This document shows, piece by piece, positions 25,689-34,968 of a DNA stretch of 64,000 bases. The stretch is from assembly GCF_009807035.1 (NCBI RefSeq), contig NZ_WUBI01000001.1:248001-312000 (forward strand). Reading direction: 5' to 3'. The number at the start of each line of letters is the position of its first letter. Position 1 is the stretch's first letter. The translations under genes and the position numbers were made by a program. The DNA is from Paenibacillus dendrobii. Lineage in GTDB: Bacteria > Bacillota > Bacilli > Paenibacillales > Paenibacillaceae. Below the pieces are notes generated by a model. It worked only from the letters and a program-made list of their open reading frames with translations, ran no database searches and was not told the origin of the DNA.

Positions 25689-26699
25689 ATGCGGAAGAAC
25701 ACACGCAGGCTATGGATTGGACTTTTCTCCCTGGTCCTGTGCGGAATGATCTTTTCAGGTTGTTCGGGCAGCAAGTCCGAAGTGAAGGTGAAGGTAGGAG
25801 AAGTCACACGTTCCGTTTTCTATGCACCGGAGTATGTGGCTCTGTCAAAGGGATTCTTCAAGGAAGAAGGGCTGGATGTCGAGCTGCAGACGATCCCTGG
25901 CGGCGATAAAACGATGACGGCTTTATTATCGGGAGCTATTGATGTGGCACTGGTCGGCTCGGAGACATCCATTTATGTCTATCAGCAAGGATCGGATGAT
26001 CCGGTCATCAACTTCGGCCAAGTGACGCAAACCGACGGTACGTTCTTGATGGCAAGAAACGGAGAAGGCAAGGTGGATTGGAACCAAGTGAAAGGGAGCA
26101 CGTTCCTCGGACAAAGAAAAGGGGGAATGCCCCAGATGGCAGGCGAATTCACGCTGCGCAAGCACGACATCGATCCCCAGAAGGATTTGAAGCTGATTCA
26201 AAACATCGATTTCGCGAATATCGCATCGGCATATCTGTCCGGAACGGGTGACTATGTGCAGTTGTTTGAACCGCAAGCCTCCATTTTCGAAAAAGAGGGT
26301 AAAGGCCATGTCGTGGCATCCTTCGGGGAAGAAAGCGGTCATCTGCCATATACGGTATTCATGAGCAAACAGAGCTATATCAAGAAAAACAGCGATACCG
26401 TGCAAAAATTCACGAACGCGCTGCAAAAGGCGCAAAATTGGGTTCAGCAGCACAGTCCAGCAGAAATCGCGGATGCCATCTTACCGTATTTTAAAGATGC
26501 GGATAAAGACATCATTGTCTCTTCCGTTCAGCGTTATAAGGATCAAGGGACATACGCGACAGACCCGATCGTAGACGATGCGGAATGGAATAATCTGCTG
26601 GATGTCATGAGCCAAGCAGGAGAATTGAAGGAGAAAGTGCAGGCAAAAGCGATCGTGGACAACAGCTTTGCCGAAAAAGCCAAATCTTCCGTGAAATAG
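25689..26699 (+). CDS. ABC transporter substrate-binding lipoprotein (NMT1/SsuA-like)
   Basis: The 336-residue protein has a lipoprotein signal peptide with lipobox FSGC near residue 26, so it should be anchored outside the membrane. The body has FYAPEYVALSKGFFKEEGLD, SGAIDVALVGSE and SAYLSGTGDYVQLFEP, as in periplasmic-binding folds for nitrate/sulfonate/taurine or thiamine-precursor (NMT1) uptake. ATG 25689 has GGAGGAAGG upstream. ATPase and permease genes follow directly. Substrate class cannot be fixed; no TPP riboswitch was seen in 25469-25688. Confidence 0.85.
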   Translation: MRKNTRRLWIGLFSLVLCGMIFSGCSGSKSEVKVKVGEVTRSVFYAPEYVALSKGFFKEEGLDVELQTIPGGDKTMTALLSGAIDVALVGSETSIYVYQQGSDDPVINFGQVTQTDGTFLMARNGEGKVDWNQVKGSTFLGQRKGGMPQMAGEFTLRKHDIDPQKDLKLIQNIDFANIASAYLSGTGDYVQLFEPQASIFEKEGKGHVVASFGEESGHLPYTVFMSKQSYIKKNSDTVQKFTNALQKAQNWVQQHSPAEIADAILPYFKDADKDIIVSSVQRYKDQGTYATDPIVDDAEWNNLLDVMSQAGELKEKVQAKAIVDNSFAEKAKSSVK

Positions 26700-26728
26700 C
26701 ATTCCAGAGCCGAAAGGAGAATGGAAGC

Positions 26729-27505
26729 ATGGAGCCGGTAGTCGAATTACAGCATATCACGCATGTATACGTCAGTGACCGCGAAGCCTCGCTGGCCCTG
26801 GACGGATTGGATTTGAAGGTGTACCCGGGGGAGTTTGTCAGTCTTGTCGGACCAAGCGGGTGCGGCAAGACGACGCTTCTCTCGATCATAGCAGGATTGC
26901 TTCAGCCTACCAGAGGTGGAGCTTTCGTCTACGGACGAAAAGTGGAAGGAACGACTCCCGAGGTAGGTTATATGCTGCAGCAGGATTATTTGTTTCCTTG
27001 GCGTACCATTTTTGAAAATGCATCGATCGGACTGGAACTGACCGGACGATTGGATGAGAAGCATCTATCAAGAACCTCCTCCCTGCTGGAGGAAATGGGG
27101 CTTGAGGGAGCCAGAAATCTGTATCCTCAGCAGTTGTCCGGAGGAATGCGGCAGCGCGTGGCGCTTGTGCGTACATTGTCTACCGATCCCGGTTTGCTGT
27201 TGTTGGATGAGCCTTTCTCGGCCCTCGATTACCAGACGAAATTACAGCTGGAGGATCTCATATCCGAGACACTGCGGGAGAGGAACAAGACGGCCATATT
27301 GGTCACGCATGATTTATCGGAAGCCGTGGCGGTCAGCGACCGGGTCATTCTGCTGGAAAGCCACCCCGGCAAAATACGGAGAACGTTCGAGGTTCCGGAG
27401 CATATCCGGCTTGCCAGGCCACTTATGGCCAGAGAGCAAGATGGCTTTAATGAACTGTTTCACGAGATATGGCGCGAAATGGAGAACGCCGGTGAGAAGG
27501 AGTGA
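26729..27505 (+). CDS. ABC transporter ATPase (SsuB/TauB/NrtD type)
   Basis: The 258-residue ATPase has Walker A GPSGCGKTT (41-49), Q-loop YMLQQDYLFPW, signature LSGGMRQRVALVRTL, Walker B LLLLDEPFSALD and the switch histidine in ILVTHDLSEA. It drives uptake with the lipoprotein encoded 29 bp upstream and the permease 6 bp downstream. AAAGGAG precedes the ATG. Confidence 0.9.
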   Translation: MEPVVELQHITHVYVSDREASLALDGLDLKVYPGEFVSLVGPSGCGKTTLLSIIAGLLQPTRGGAFVYGRKVEGTTPEVGYMLQQDYLFPWRTIFENASIGLELTGRLDEKHLSRTSSLLEEMGLEGARNLYPQQLSGGMRQRVALVRTLSTDPGLLLLDEPFSALDYQTKLQLEDLISETLRERNKTAILVTHDLSEAVAVSDRVILLESHPGKIRRTFEVPEHIRLARPLMAREQDGFNELFHEIWREMENAGEKE

Positions 27506-27511
27506 GGGGAA

Positions 27512-28360
27512 ATGTCAGTGCTTAACGGCCGGATGAACACGAGTACGCCCGCTCTTCCGGAAGATGGCTTGCTGGATCTGCACAGGTCACATCTGAAGCG
27601 CCAGAAGAAACAGCGAATCCAGGTATTCTCGGTACAAATGGCTTTATTGCTGTTGTTTTTTGCGTTCTGGGAACTGGCGGGCAGGCTGAAATGGATTGAT
27701 GTGCTGTTATTCAGTTACCCATCCAAAGTCTTTGCGCAAATTGGCAAGGATGCGGTCAGCGGGGAACTATGGGGACATCTTGGCATCACCGTCGGGGAGA
27801 CGGCAGCAGGATTTGTGCTCGGGACGCTGTTTGGCACGCTGCTTGCGGTGCTGATCTGGTGGTCGCCGTTTTTATCCAAAGTGCTCGATCCCTATATGGT
27901 GGTCTTCAACAGTATGCCTAAGGTCGCCTTGGGGCCGATTTTTATCGTCATGTTCGGTGCGGGATTTTTATCTATTACCGTTACGACGCTATCCATCACG
28001 GTGATTGTGACAACGCTGGTCGTTTATAACAGTTTCTGCGAGGTGGATACCAACCTGATCAAGGTGGTGCGCGTCTTTGGGGGGACGAGGGCGCAGGTAT
28101 TCCGCAAGGTGATTCTTCCGGCTTCTTTTCCCACCATTATTTCCACGCTCAAGGTGAATGTCGGGATGGCGTGGGTGGGTGTAATCGTAGGCGAGTTTTT
28201 AGTGGCAAAATCAGGCCTTGGATATTTGATTATCTACGGTTTTCAGGTTTTTAACTTTACTCTGGTCATGTCCAGCTTGCTCATTATTGCCGTTGTCGCG
28301 ACAGGCATGTATCAGCTCGTCGTATATGTGGAGCGTAAGCTGCTGAACCACAGGCGGTAA
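27512..28360 (+). CDS. ABC transporter permease (SsuC/TauC type)
   Basis: A 282-residue inner-membrane protein with about six helices. The EAA loop reads KVVRVFGGTRAQVFRKVILPAS, and the following GMAWVGVIVGEFLVAKSGLG block is typical of BPD_transp_1 permeases for aliphatic sulfonates, taurine or nitrate. It completes a three-gene importer. GAGGGGAA lies 7 bp before the ATG. Confidence 0.9.
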   Translation: MSVLNGRMNTSTPALPEDGLLDLHRSHLKRQKKQRIQVFSVQMALLLLFFAFWELAGRLKWIDVLLFSYPSKVFAQIGKDAVSGELWGHLGITVGETAAGFVLGTLFGTLLAVLIWWSPFLSKVLDPYMVVFNSMPKVALGPIFIVMFGAGFLSITVTTLSITVIVTTLVVYNSFCEVDTNLIKVVRVFGGTRAQVFRKVILPASFPTIISTLKVNVGMAWVGVIVGEFLVAKSGLGYLIIYGFQVFNFTLVMSSLLIIAVVATGMYQLVVYVERKLLNHRR

Positions 28361-28490
28361 ACGGTACCATTTGTTGCGGAAAAAGGACAATTGCTGTGCT
28401 TAGATCCTTGACAGGCCCGTGTGACATTGTGTCCGGAGGCGAAATCCGCTACCATGGAATACGTCAAATGTGTGAGAAAGAGGCGGTTTC

Positions 28491-29474
28491 ATGGGCTTTC
28501 GTGTCATTAAAACAGCGATTGCAACACTGATGGCGATCCTGGTAGCGGACGCGCTTGGTGTAACCGGGCCGTTATCAGCGGGCTTGCTGGCTGTACTGGG
28601 AGTGGATGTCACCCGCAAAAGAAGCATTAGAACGATATCTGCACGCTTTTTTGCTTCGCTGTTAGGTCTTGCTTTTGCCTGCGTGTTATTCGAGATTTTA
28701 GGCTATCACTATTGGGTGCTGGCGATTTATATTCTGGTCGCATTTCCGGCAATAGCCCGTGCGAACTTCAAAGAGGGAATCGTGACGAGCTCCGTAGTGG
28801 TCTTTCGGATATATGGAAGCGGCAGTATTACGCTGGCATCGCTTCTCACTCAGATTGAGCTGCTGGTCATTGGCTTGGGTTCTGCCTTGATTGTCAATTT
28901 GGCCTATATGCCGCAGGCAGCCGATCAGATGGTGGCGATTCGCAAAAGGGTGGATAAGCAGTTTTCTATCATTTTCGACCGGATTGCAGAGACGCTACGG
29001 GATCCTGAATATGTGTGGGACGGAAAAGAAATCATTGTGGCCGGCAAGGAGATTGCTGTAGGTAAAGCGGCATCGCACCGGGCAATGGAAAATCAAATGC
29101 TGCATCCGGACGAGGTCTGGAGCATTTATTTTTACATGAGAAAGGAACAGCTCGAGTCCATACAGAATATGATTCAGCTCATTTCGCATGTGTATCAGAA
29201 GCTGCCGCAGGCGGATGATGTAGCTGAACTGTTCGAACAGCTCAGCAGCGATGTGACGGAAGAAGTATATACGGGCCGAACCGAGATTTTATTGAACCGG
29301 CTCGAGAAGGAATTCAAAACCATGGAGCTTCCCACCACCCGGGAGGAATTTGAGATCCGTTCTGCGATTTTGCAGTTGATCCGGGAGCTGTCGCTTTATC
29401 TTAAACTGGCGAAGAAAAACAAAGCGCCAACTTCGGTCGCCGCACGGAAAGCGGTTATCGATTCAAACGAATAA
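28491..29474 (+). CDS. aromatic acid exporter family (ArAE/FusC-like) membrane protein
   Basis: The 327-residue protein begins MGFRVIKTAIATLMAILVAD. About five membrane helices fill residues 1-150 (VTGPLSAGLLAVLGVDVTRK; VASPAIARAN-type loop as FPAIARANFKEG), followed by a long helical cytoplasmic domain. This is the half-size ArAE architecture common in Firmicutes. It probably exports aromatic acids or related compounds; no partner gene is adjacent. AGAGG lies upstream of ATG 28491. Confidence 0.8.
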   Translation: MGFRVIKTAIATLMAILVADALGVTGPLSAGLLAVLGVDVTRKRSIRTISARFFASLLGLAFACVLFEILGYHYWVLAIYILVAFPAIARANFKEGIVTSSVVVFRIYGSGSITLASLLTQIELLVIGLGSALIVNLAYMPQAADQMVAIRKRVDKQFSIIFDRIAETLRDPEYVWDGKEIIVAGKEIAVGKAASHRAMENQMLHPDEVWSIYFYMRKEQLESIQNMIQLISHVYQKLPQADDVAELFEQLSSDVTEEVYTGRTEILLNRLEKEFKTMELPTTREEFEIRSAILQLIRELSLYLKLAKKNKAPTSVAARKAVIDSNE

Positions 29475-29482
29475 ACACAAAC

Positions 29483-29532
29483 AATCCTCTGCCGCAGGCT
29501 TCTTCTGGAACCTGGTTCATTAGCAGGGGATT
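29483..29532. terminator. bidirectional terminator between convergent genes
   Basis: AATCCTCTGC (29483-29492) pairs with GCAGGGGATT (29523-29532), flanked by A- and T-rich tails. Confidence 0.7.
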
Positions 29533-29550
29533 ATTTGTACATTAAGGTAG

Positions 29551-29973
29551 TTATTCGACGTGATCCGGTGGGAAATCTCCCCCTTGATTTAGCGGTTTGA
29601 CAGTCGTAGGTGTGACCTCGTACGTCCAGAAATAGCTTAAGATCGCTTTCTCCGGCTTGTTTTCAGTGCGAAAATCTTTTGCGCTCCAGCTTTCCTTCAG
29701 GGTTACAAGATATACGTCGCCGCTTTGTTTGGTAGCTGATGATGTGAAGGTTCCCGGCACGCGAATCCCTGGCTGGGGACCGCCTCCTTTTATGACTCCG
29801 GCGTTGGTTCCTGTTTTGGCTGGAAAGTCATCCTTGTTTTCTGTCTGTACGACCAAGGCAATGGCTTGATCGGCCGAAAAAATTTCATGAGGCTTTTGAG
29901 TGCTTATGTTCTCACAACCCCCCATCATAATGGAAGATAGCAAAAACACAACCATCCAAGATTTGATCTTCAT
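29551..29973 (-). CDS. small lipoprotein of unknown function
   Basis: The 140-residue protein starts MKIKSWMVVFLLSSIMMGGC, a lipoprotein signal with lipobox MGGC at residues 17-20. The mature part has VVQTENKDDFPAKTG and a beta-rich region with VYLVTLKESW. ATG 29973 has GAGGGGG at 6 bp, better than the upstream start. No family recognised. Confidence 0.7.
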   Translation of the reverse strand: MKIKSWMVVFLLSSIMMGGCENISTQKPHEIFSADQAIALVVQTENKDDFPAKTGTNAGVIKGGGPQPGIRVPGTFTSSATKQSGDVYLVTLKESWSAKDFRTENKPEKAILSYFWTYEVTPTTVKPLNQGGDFPPDHVE

Positions 29974-30140
29974 ATTATCCCCCTCATTTACCCGCATGAA
30001 GCTCTGATATGATTAGTTACTAAACGGGGAAAGATCGCAGGAAGTTGCGGATTATCGCTGCACGCAAGCATTTTCACCGGATAGGAAGAATAATATTTCA
30101 TTCATTTATGCTCGTTTAATCAACAAATGCCTATGTCCTG

Positions 30141-30148
30141 CATACACT
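30141..30148 (+). promoter_or_regulatory. possible SigE-type -10 element of cotE
   Basis: CATACACT fits the mother-cell SigE -10 consensus CATACANT and lies about 34 bp before the cotE start. The expected -35 is not convincing, so the call rests on the -10 and the known mother-cell expression of cotE. Confidence 0.35.
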
Positions 30149-30181
30149 TAAGTGAATGATTGTATGGAGGAGGTTCGAAAG

Positions 30182-30739
30182 ATGTCATTAAGCGATAAAC
30201 ATCAATGTAGAGAGATCATCACGAAAGCGATCTGCGGCAAAGGTCGTAAGTTCTCTACCGTAACACATACCGTGACTCCGCCTCATAGTCCAACCAGCAT
30301 CTTGGGGGCATGGATTATAAACCATCAGTATGAAGCGGTTGCCGCAGGCGACGGAATTGAAGTTATTGGTACTTACGATATCAACATCTGGTATTCCTAT
30401 GACAAAAACTCTCAAACCGACGTTGCGAAAGAAACGGTATCCTATGTAGAGCTGGTTCCGCTCTCGTACCTGGATCCGAAACACCGGGCTTCAACCGTGG
30501 AGGTATCTGCGGAGGCCACGCAGGAACCTAGCTGCGTTGAAGCCAGTGTTTCTTCCGGGGGAGGCAATGTCATCATCCGGGTAGAACGCGAGTTCTGCGT
30601 TGAGCTTGTGGCCGAGACCAAGGTACGTGTTCTGGTGTGCGGAAGAGGCCATGGGGACTACGAAGACAAGGAATTCGACTTCAGCGATGACGTAGACTAT
30701 GACGATTTGGATCCTGATTCACTGGATGATGAATTGTAG
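30182..30739 (+). CDS. cotE: outer spore coat morphogenetic protein CotE
   Basis: The 185-residue protein starts MSLSDKHQCREIITKAICGK. Hallmark blocks are FSTVTHTVTPPHSPTSILG, WIINHQYEA, GTYDINIWYSYDKNSQT and a strongly acidic C-terminal tail (DDVDYDDLDPDSLDDEL). CotE is made in the mother cell and organises the outer coat on the forespore. GGAGGAGG lies 9 bp before ATG 30182. Its location upstream of mutS-mutL matches other Bacillales. Confidence 0.93.
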   Translation: MSLSDKHQCREIITKAICGKGRKFSTVTHTVTPPHSPTSILGAWIINHQYEAVAAGDGIEVIGTYDINIWYSYDKNSQTDVAKETVSYVELVPLSYLDPKHRASTVEVSAEATQEPSCVEASVSSGGGNVIIRVEREFCVELVAETKVRVLVCGRGHGDYEDKEFDFSDDVDYDDLDPDSLDDEL

Positions 30740-30796
30740 GTCTGCGGGGCTGGAAAAGAGGTATGATTTAATATATGACGCGAGGGCGGCGGCGTA

Positions 30797-30820
30797 GAGG
30801 GCGGATGCCCTCCTTTTTTA
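30797..30820 (+). terminator. Rho-independent terminator after cotE
   Basis: GAGGGC-GGAT-GCCCTC followed by CTTTTTT. Confidence 0.8.
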
Positions 30821-30880
30821 TTTTTAATTTCAAAAAAATATCTGCACATTTTACGACGCGAAATGAAGGGAGAGGACCGA

Positions 30881-32140
30881 ATGAACAGTCAGGATGAAGC
30901 TGAACGATTCGGAAACTGGTCTGTCGCCCTCAGGCACGCCCGTTTGACCCGATCCGGGATCGTTTCTAACTTGAAACAAGCGGGCAACCCAAATGCAGAT
31001 GGAGTGTACCGCACCCGCTACGCTGTTCATATTTCCGGCATGCAGGCCATTGGGATGGCTCGCGTGGAAGGATCGGCTCATCCCTTCCAAGTCCCCTTGG
31101 TGCTAAGTACGGAGCAGACGGCCGTTTCCTCTTCCCTGTTTCGCCAGCTCGAAAAAATGGCGGTGCGCACTCTTTATACGCTCGGATTAAGCTCTGGCGA
31201 GGTCCTGATCGTTTCCGGAGGCGGTGAGCGGAAATATGCGGTTGAAAAGGTAACGCCTTCATCGCGGCTGGAAAGCCCAAGGCTGATGAAGCTGTATCAG
31301 CGGGCGGAAACGGAATTGGAGCAGAGACGACAGGGCGAAGAGGAAACGGGTGTTCAGCTACTGCTTGGCATGGATCCGGAGTTTCTGATCATCGATCCTG
31401 TACAAAGCGGTGTCGTTCCGGCGTCCCGATTCCTGGACCGGGAGGGTGAGGTGGGATGTGATGCCGTCCACGGAGCAGATGGCGAGACAACGTATCCGAT
31501 CGCGGAGCTGAGGCCGCGGCCGAGTTCGAGCCCCCGCGGCCTTTTGATCGGATTGATGCGAACCTTGCGAATGGCAGGCGAGATGATAACCGACCCTTCT
31601 TTGCTTTGGATGGCTGGTGGCATGCCGAAGGCAGGTTTGCCGCTTGGCGGACATCTTCATTTTAGCGGTATTGAGTTGAATGCCGATCTCTTAAGGGCGC
31701 TGGATAATTATCTCACCCTTCCGGTTTCGGTACTGGAGGCACCAAGCAGCCAGTCAAGGCGTCCGCGGTACGGTCATCTTGGCGACTTCCGCAGACAACC
31801 CCACGGAGGCTTCGAGTACAGGACGCTCCCCAGCTTCCTTGTCTCGCCGCTGCTGACTAAGGGCGTTGTCTATTTAGCTTATTTGATTGTTACTAATTAC
31901 CGGTCATTGATGCGTCGGCCCCTTGAAGATGATGACCGAATACACCGGGCTTATTACAAGGGAGAGCGGGAACAGCTCCGCGAATGTATAGAGCCCATCA
32001 TTTCTGATCTTCAGGCGCTCGGACAATACAAGGAAGTCAAAACGTATATTGATCCTCTCTTTCGTGAAATCCGTGAGGGGGGCATGTGGAATGAATTTCG
32101 CGATATCCGGCCGCTGTGGAAACTTCCCTTTCAGCCTTGA
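30881..32140 (+). CDS. putative amidoligase (phiEco32-like COOH-NH2 ligase type 2)
   Basis: A 419-residue protein. From about residue 160 it has LLLGMDPEFLIID, GCDAVHGADGETTYPIAELR and LPLGGHLHFSGIEL. These match the MDPE and GGH(I/L)H motifs of phage-type carboxylate-amine ligases, glutamine synthetase-fold enzymes that form amide bonds on peptides or proteins. FRRQPHGGFEYRTLPSFLVS follows. The N-terminal 150 residues are an unassigned domain. ATG 30881 has GGGAGAGG upstream. Its position between cotE and mutS suggests a sporulation or envelope role (inference). Confidence 0.75.
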   Translation: MNSQDEAERFGNWSVALRHARLTRSGIVSNLKQAGNPNADGVYRTRYAVHISGMQAIGMARVEGSAHPFQVPLVLSTEQTAVSSSLFRQLEKMAVRTLYTLGLSSGEVLIVSGGGERKYAVEKVTPSSRLESPRLMKLYQRAETELEQRRQGEEETGVQLLLGMDPEFLIIDPVQSGVVPASRFLDREGEVGCDAVHGADGETTYPIAELRPRPSSSPRGLLIGLMRTLRMAGEMITDPSLLWMAGGMPKAGLPLGGHLHFSGIELNADLLRALDNYLTLPVSVLEAPSSQSRRPRYGHLGDFRRQPHGGFEYRTLPSFLVSPLLTKGVVYLAYLIVTNYRSLMRRPLEDDDRIHRAYYKGEREQLRECIEPIISDLQALGQYKEVKTYIDPLFREIREGGMWNEFRDIRPLWKLPFQP

Positions 32141-32204
32141 TGATGATATTCTAGGTTTTCTGCTATAATAGAGCATGTGCAAAGTCGAGGTTTGGAGGTA
32201 AGTC

Positions 32205-34919
32205 ATGGCAAAATACACGCCAATGATTGAACAATATTTAACAGTTAAGGAACAAGCCCAAGATGCTTTCCTTTTTTTTCGTTTAGGTGACTTTTATGAA
32301 ATGTTTTTTGAAGATGCCATTAAGGCATCCAGAGAGCTTGAGATCACGCTGACTGGCCGTGAAGGCGGGGGTGAAGAGCGTATACCGATGTGCGGTGTGC
32401 CTTACCATTCTGCCGAAGGCTACATTCAGCGTTTGATCGAGAAGGGCTATAAAGTGGCGATTTGCGAACAGATGGAAGATCCCACCGTCACAAAAGGTAT
32501 GGTACGAAGAGAAATTGTCCGCGTGGTGACCCCGGGTACGATTATGGAAGGGAAAACCATCGCCGACAAATCCAATAATTATTTGGTATGCGTAACCGAA
32601 AGTGACCGGATGATGTCGCTTGCCGCATGTGATATTTCAACGGGTGAGCTGTACGTGACTTCGGTTCCTTCTTCTGTCGAATGGCTGCGGGATGAGATAG
32701 GCATTTACGAACCGTCGGAAATGATCGGGGACAGCAGCATGCTGGAGCTGATTCAGGCGGAGCAAATCCAGTGGAGCCGTCCCGTCGTATATACGCCTTG
32801 GGAGAAGCAAGATGAAAGGCTGGTTAGGAGTCAATTTGGAGAGGCAGCCTGGGCCAGATTGGACCCTGAACGCCAACACTGCGTGGCGGTCCTCATATCT
32901 TATCTGAGTGAAACTCAGCGGCGCTCTTTGGGCCAGTTGACGCAGTTCTCGCCTTATGAGCCTGGGCATTACATGATTTTGGACCCGTTCACGCGGCGTA
33001 ATCTGGAGCTTGTAGAAACGGTTCGCGACCGTTCGAAGAAAGGATCGCTCCTGTGGCTGCTCGATCGATCCCAGACATCGATGGGGGCAAGGCTCTTGCG
33101 GAGATGGATTGATAAACCGCTGCTGAATCTCAAGCCGATTGAAGAACGGTTGGAGGCAGTGGATCATCTTTATAACCAGTTTATCTTGCGTGAGGACCTG
33201 AAGGGCTCTTTGAATGAAATCTATGACTTGGAGCGTCTTGTGGCACGGATCGCATTCGGTAATGCCAACGGACGCGATTTAAACGCCTTAAAGGTATCGC
33301 TGCAGCAGATTCCTGCTCTTAAGGAGCTCTGCGCATCCTCATCATCTTCCACGCTGCGGCGAATTGCGGGAGAAATGGATGAATGCAAGGATCTGAGCGA
33401 AGCAATTGAACGGACGATCGTTGAGGACCCTCCGGTTTCCGTACGGGATGGTGGACTTATTAAACCGGGTTGCCATGAACATCTGGATGAACTTAGGGAA
33501 GCGAGCGTGAACGGGAAACGATGGATCGCGGAGCTTGAAGCCAAGGAACGAGAAGTTACGGGCATCCGGTCATTGAAGATCGGTTTCAATAAAGTGTTCG
33601 GCTATTATATAGAAGTAACCAAGGCTAATGTCGGCTCACTGCCAGATGGCAGGTACGAGCGCAAACAGACGCTGACCAACGCGGAACGTTATGTCACGCC
33701 GGAGCTGAAGGAGAAGGAAGGCCTGATTCTGGAAGCCCAGGAAAAAATGGTCGACCTCGAGTATGTTCTTTTCACGGAACTAAGAGAAAGGCTGGCTTCC
33801 GAAATATCCAGGCTGCAGCTTCTGGCTGAAAAGGTGGCTGAGCTGGATGTGTATCAATCCTTGGCTGCCGTCAGCGCCGAGCAGGGCTTTGTGAAGCCAA
33901 TTCTCACGGATGGTTATGATTTGGTCGTTGAAGCCGGTCGCCATCCAGTCGTAGAGGCGGTTATGAAGGAGTCCTCTTTCATTGCCAACGCCACGCAATT
34001 GACCCGAAACGAAGCAGGGATTCTGCTGATCACAGGTCCGAACATGGCGGGCAAGAGCACGTATATGCGTCAGGTCGCATTGATATCCATCATGGCGCAA
34101 ATCGGTTGCTTCGTGCCGGCAGGCAAGGCTGAGGTTCCGATGATTGACCGCATCTTTACGCGAATCGGTGCTGCGGATGACCTCATTGGCGGACAAAGCA
34201 CATTCATGGTGGAAATGGCGGACATTCAGGTGATGACCGAAAAGGCAACGCCAAGAAGCTTGATCATCATTGACGAATTGGGACGGGGAACCTCGACAAG
34301 TGAGGGGATGGCCATAGCCCAGGCGGTCATTGAGTACGTGCATGATACGATCGGCTGTAAATCACTGGTATCCACACATTTCCATGAGCTTGCCCATCTG
34401 GAGGACAGTTTGAAAGGGCTGCGAAACTATTCTATGGCCGTGCAGGAAAGCGGAGAGAATGTCCATTTTCTGCGTAAACTCGTTCCAGGACCCGCGGGCA
34501 GCAGCTATGGGATATACTGTGCGCGTTTGGCAGGGTTGCCTTCCTCAATCATTGGACGTGCCTACTCGTTGTTGCAGGGAGTGGAACAAGGAGCCGCGCA
34601 GGTGGCGGTTAGCCAGGAGATCCCTCAGCAGCCGCTGACGCCTTCTATTGAGGTACCCGCAGTCGCGGAGTTGGAAGCTTCTGAAGGCATAGAAGCAGCT
34701 CAGGAGCCTGTAGTAAAGGTAGGCGAGGTTGTACAGTTGTCTATCTTTGGCGAAGAGGAAATGAAGCCTTCTGCCAAAGCTGCGGCTCCTGCGGAGAAGG
34801 CTGATCCATCCCTGAACCAGATCGTGGAAACGATTAAAAGCATCGATGTCATGAACATGACGCCGCTACAGGCGATGCAGCTGCTGAATGAGTTGAAAAT
34901 GAAAGCCAGGAATTTGTAA
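32205..34919 (+). CDS. mutS: DNA mismatch repair protein MutS
   Basis: The 904-residue mismatch sensor has all expected parts. The mismatch-binding domain begins TPMIEQYLTVKEQAQDAFLF and includes RLGDFYEMFFEDA (the F-x-E wedge). The core follows, and the ATPase has Walker A LLITGPNMAGKSTYMRQ and the Walker B/signature STSEGMAIAQAV with IIDELGRGTS. The C-terminal tail (about 800-860) has an Ala/Glu/Pro-rich linker before a helical tetramerisation-like end. GGTTTGGAGG precedes the ATG. It is followed 49 bp later by mutL. Confidence 0.97.
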   Translation: MAKYTPMIEQYLTVKEQAQDAFLFFRLGDFYEMFFEDAIKASRELEITLTGREGGGEERIPMCGVPYHSAEGYIQRLIEKGYKVAICEQMEDPTVTKGMVRREIVRVVTPGTIMEGKTIADKSNNYLVCVTESDRMMSLAACDISTGELYVTSVPSSVEWLRDEIGIYEPSEMIGDSSMLELIQAEQIQWSRPVVYTPWEKQDERLVRSQFGEAAWARLDPERQHCVAVLISYLSETQRRSLGQLTQFSPYEPGHYMILDPFTRRNLELVETVRDRSKKGSLLWLLDRSQTSMGARLLRRWIDKPLLNLKPIEERLEAVDHLYNQFILREDLKGSLNEIYDLERLVARIAFGNANGRDLNALKVSLQQIPALKELCASSSSSTLRRIAGEMDECKDLSEAIERTIVEDPPVSVRDGGLIKPGCHEHLDELREASVNGKRWIAELEAKEREVTGIRSLKIGFNKVFGYYIEVTKANVGSLPDGRYERKQTLTNAERYVTPELKEKEGLILEAQEKMVDLEYVLFTELRERLASEISRLQLLAEKVAELDVYQSLAAVSAEQGFVKPILTDGYDLVVEAGRHPVVEAVMKESSFIANATQLTRNEAGILLITGPNMAGKSTYMRQVALISIMAQIGCFVPAGKAEVPMIDRIFTRIGAADDLIGGQSTFMVEMADIQVMTEKATPRSLIIIDELGRGTSTSEGMAIAQAVIEYVHDTIGCKSLVSTHFHELAHLEDSLKGLRNYSMAVQESGENVHFLRKLVPGPAGSSYGIYCARLAGLPSSIIGRAYSLLQGVEQGAAQVAVSQEIPQQPLTPSIEVPAVAELEASEGIEAAQEPVVKVGEVVQLSIFGEEEMKPSAKAAAPAEKADPSLNQIVETIKSIDVMNMTPLQAMQLLNELKMKARNL

Positions 34920-34968
34920 GATACTTTGGCTTTGATATATAAGGATAAGAAATAGGGGGGTGTCGGAT

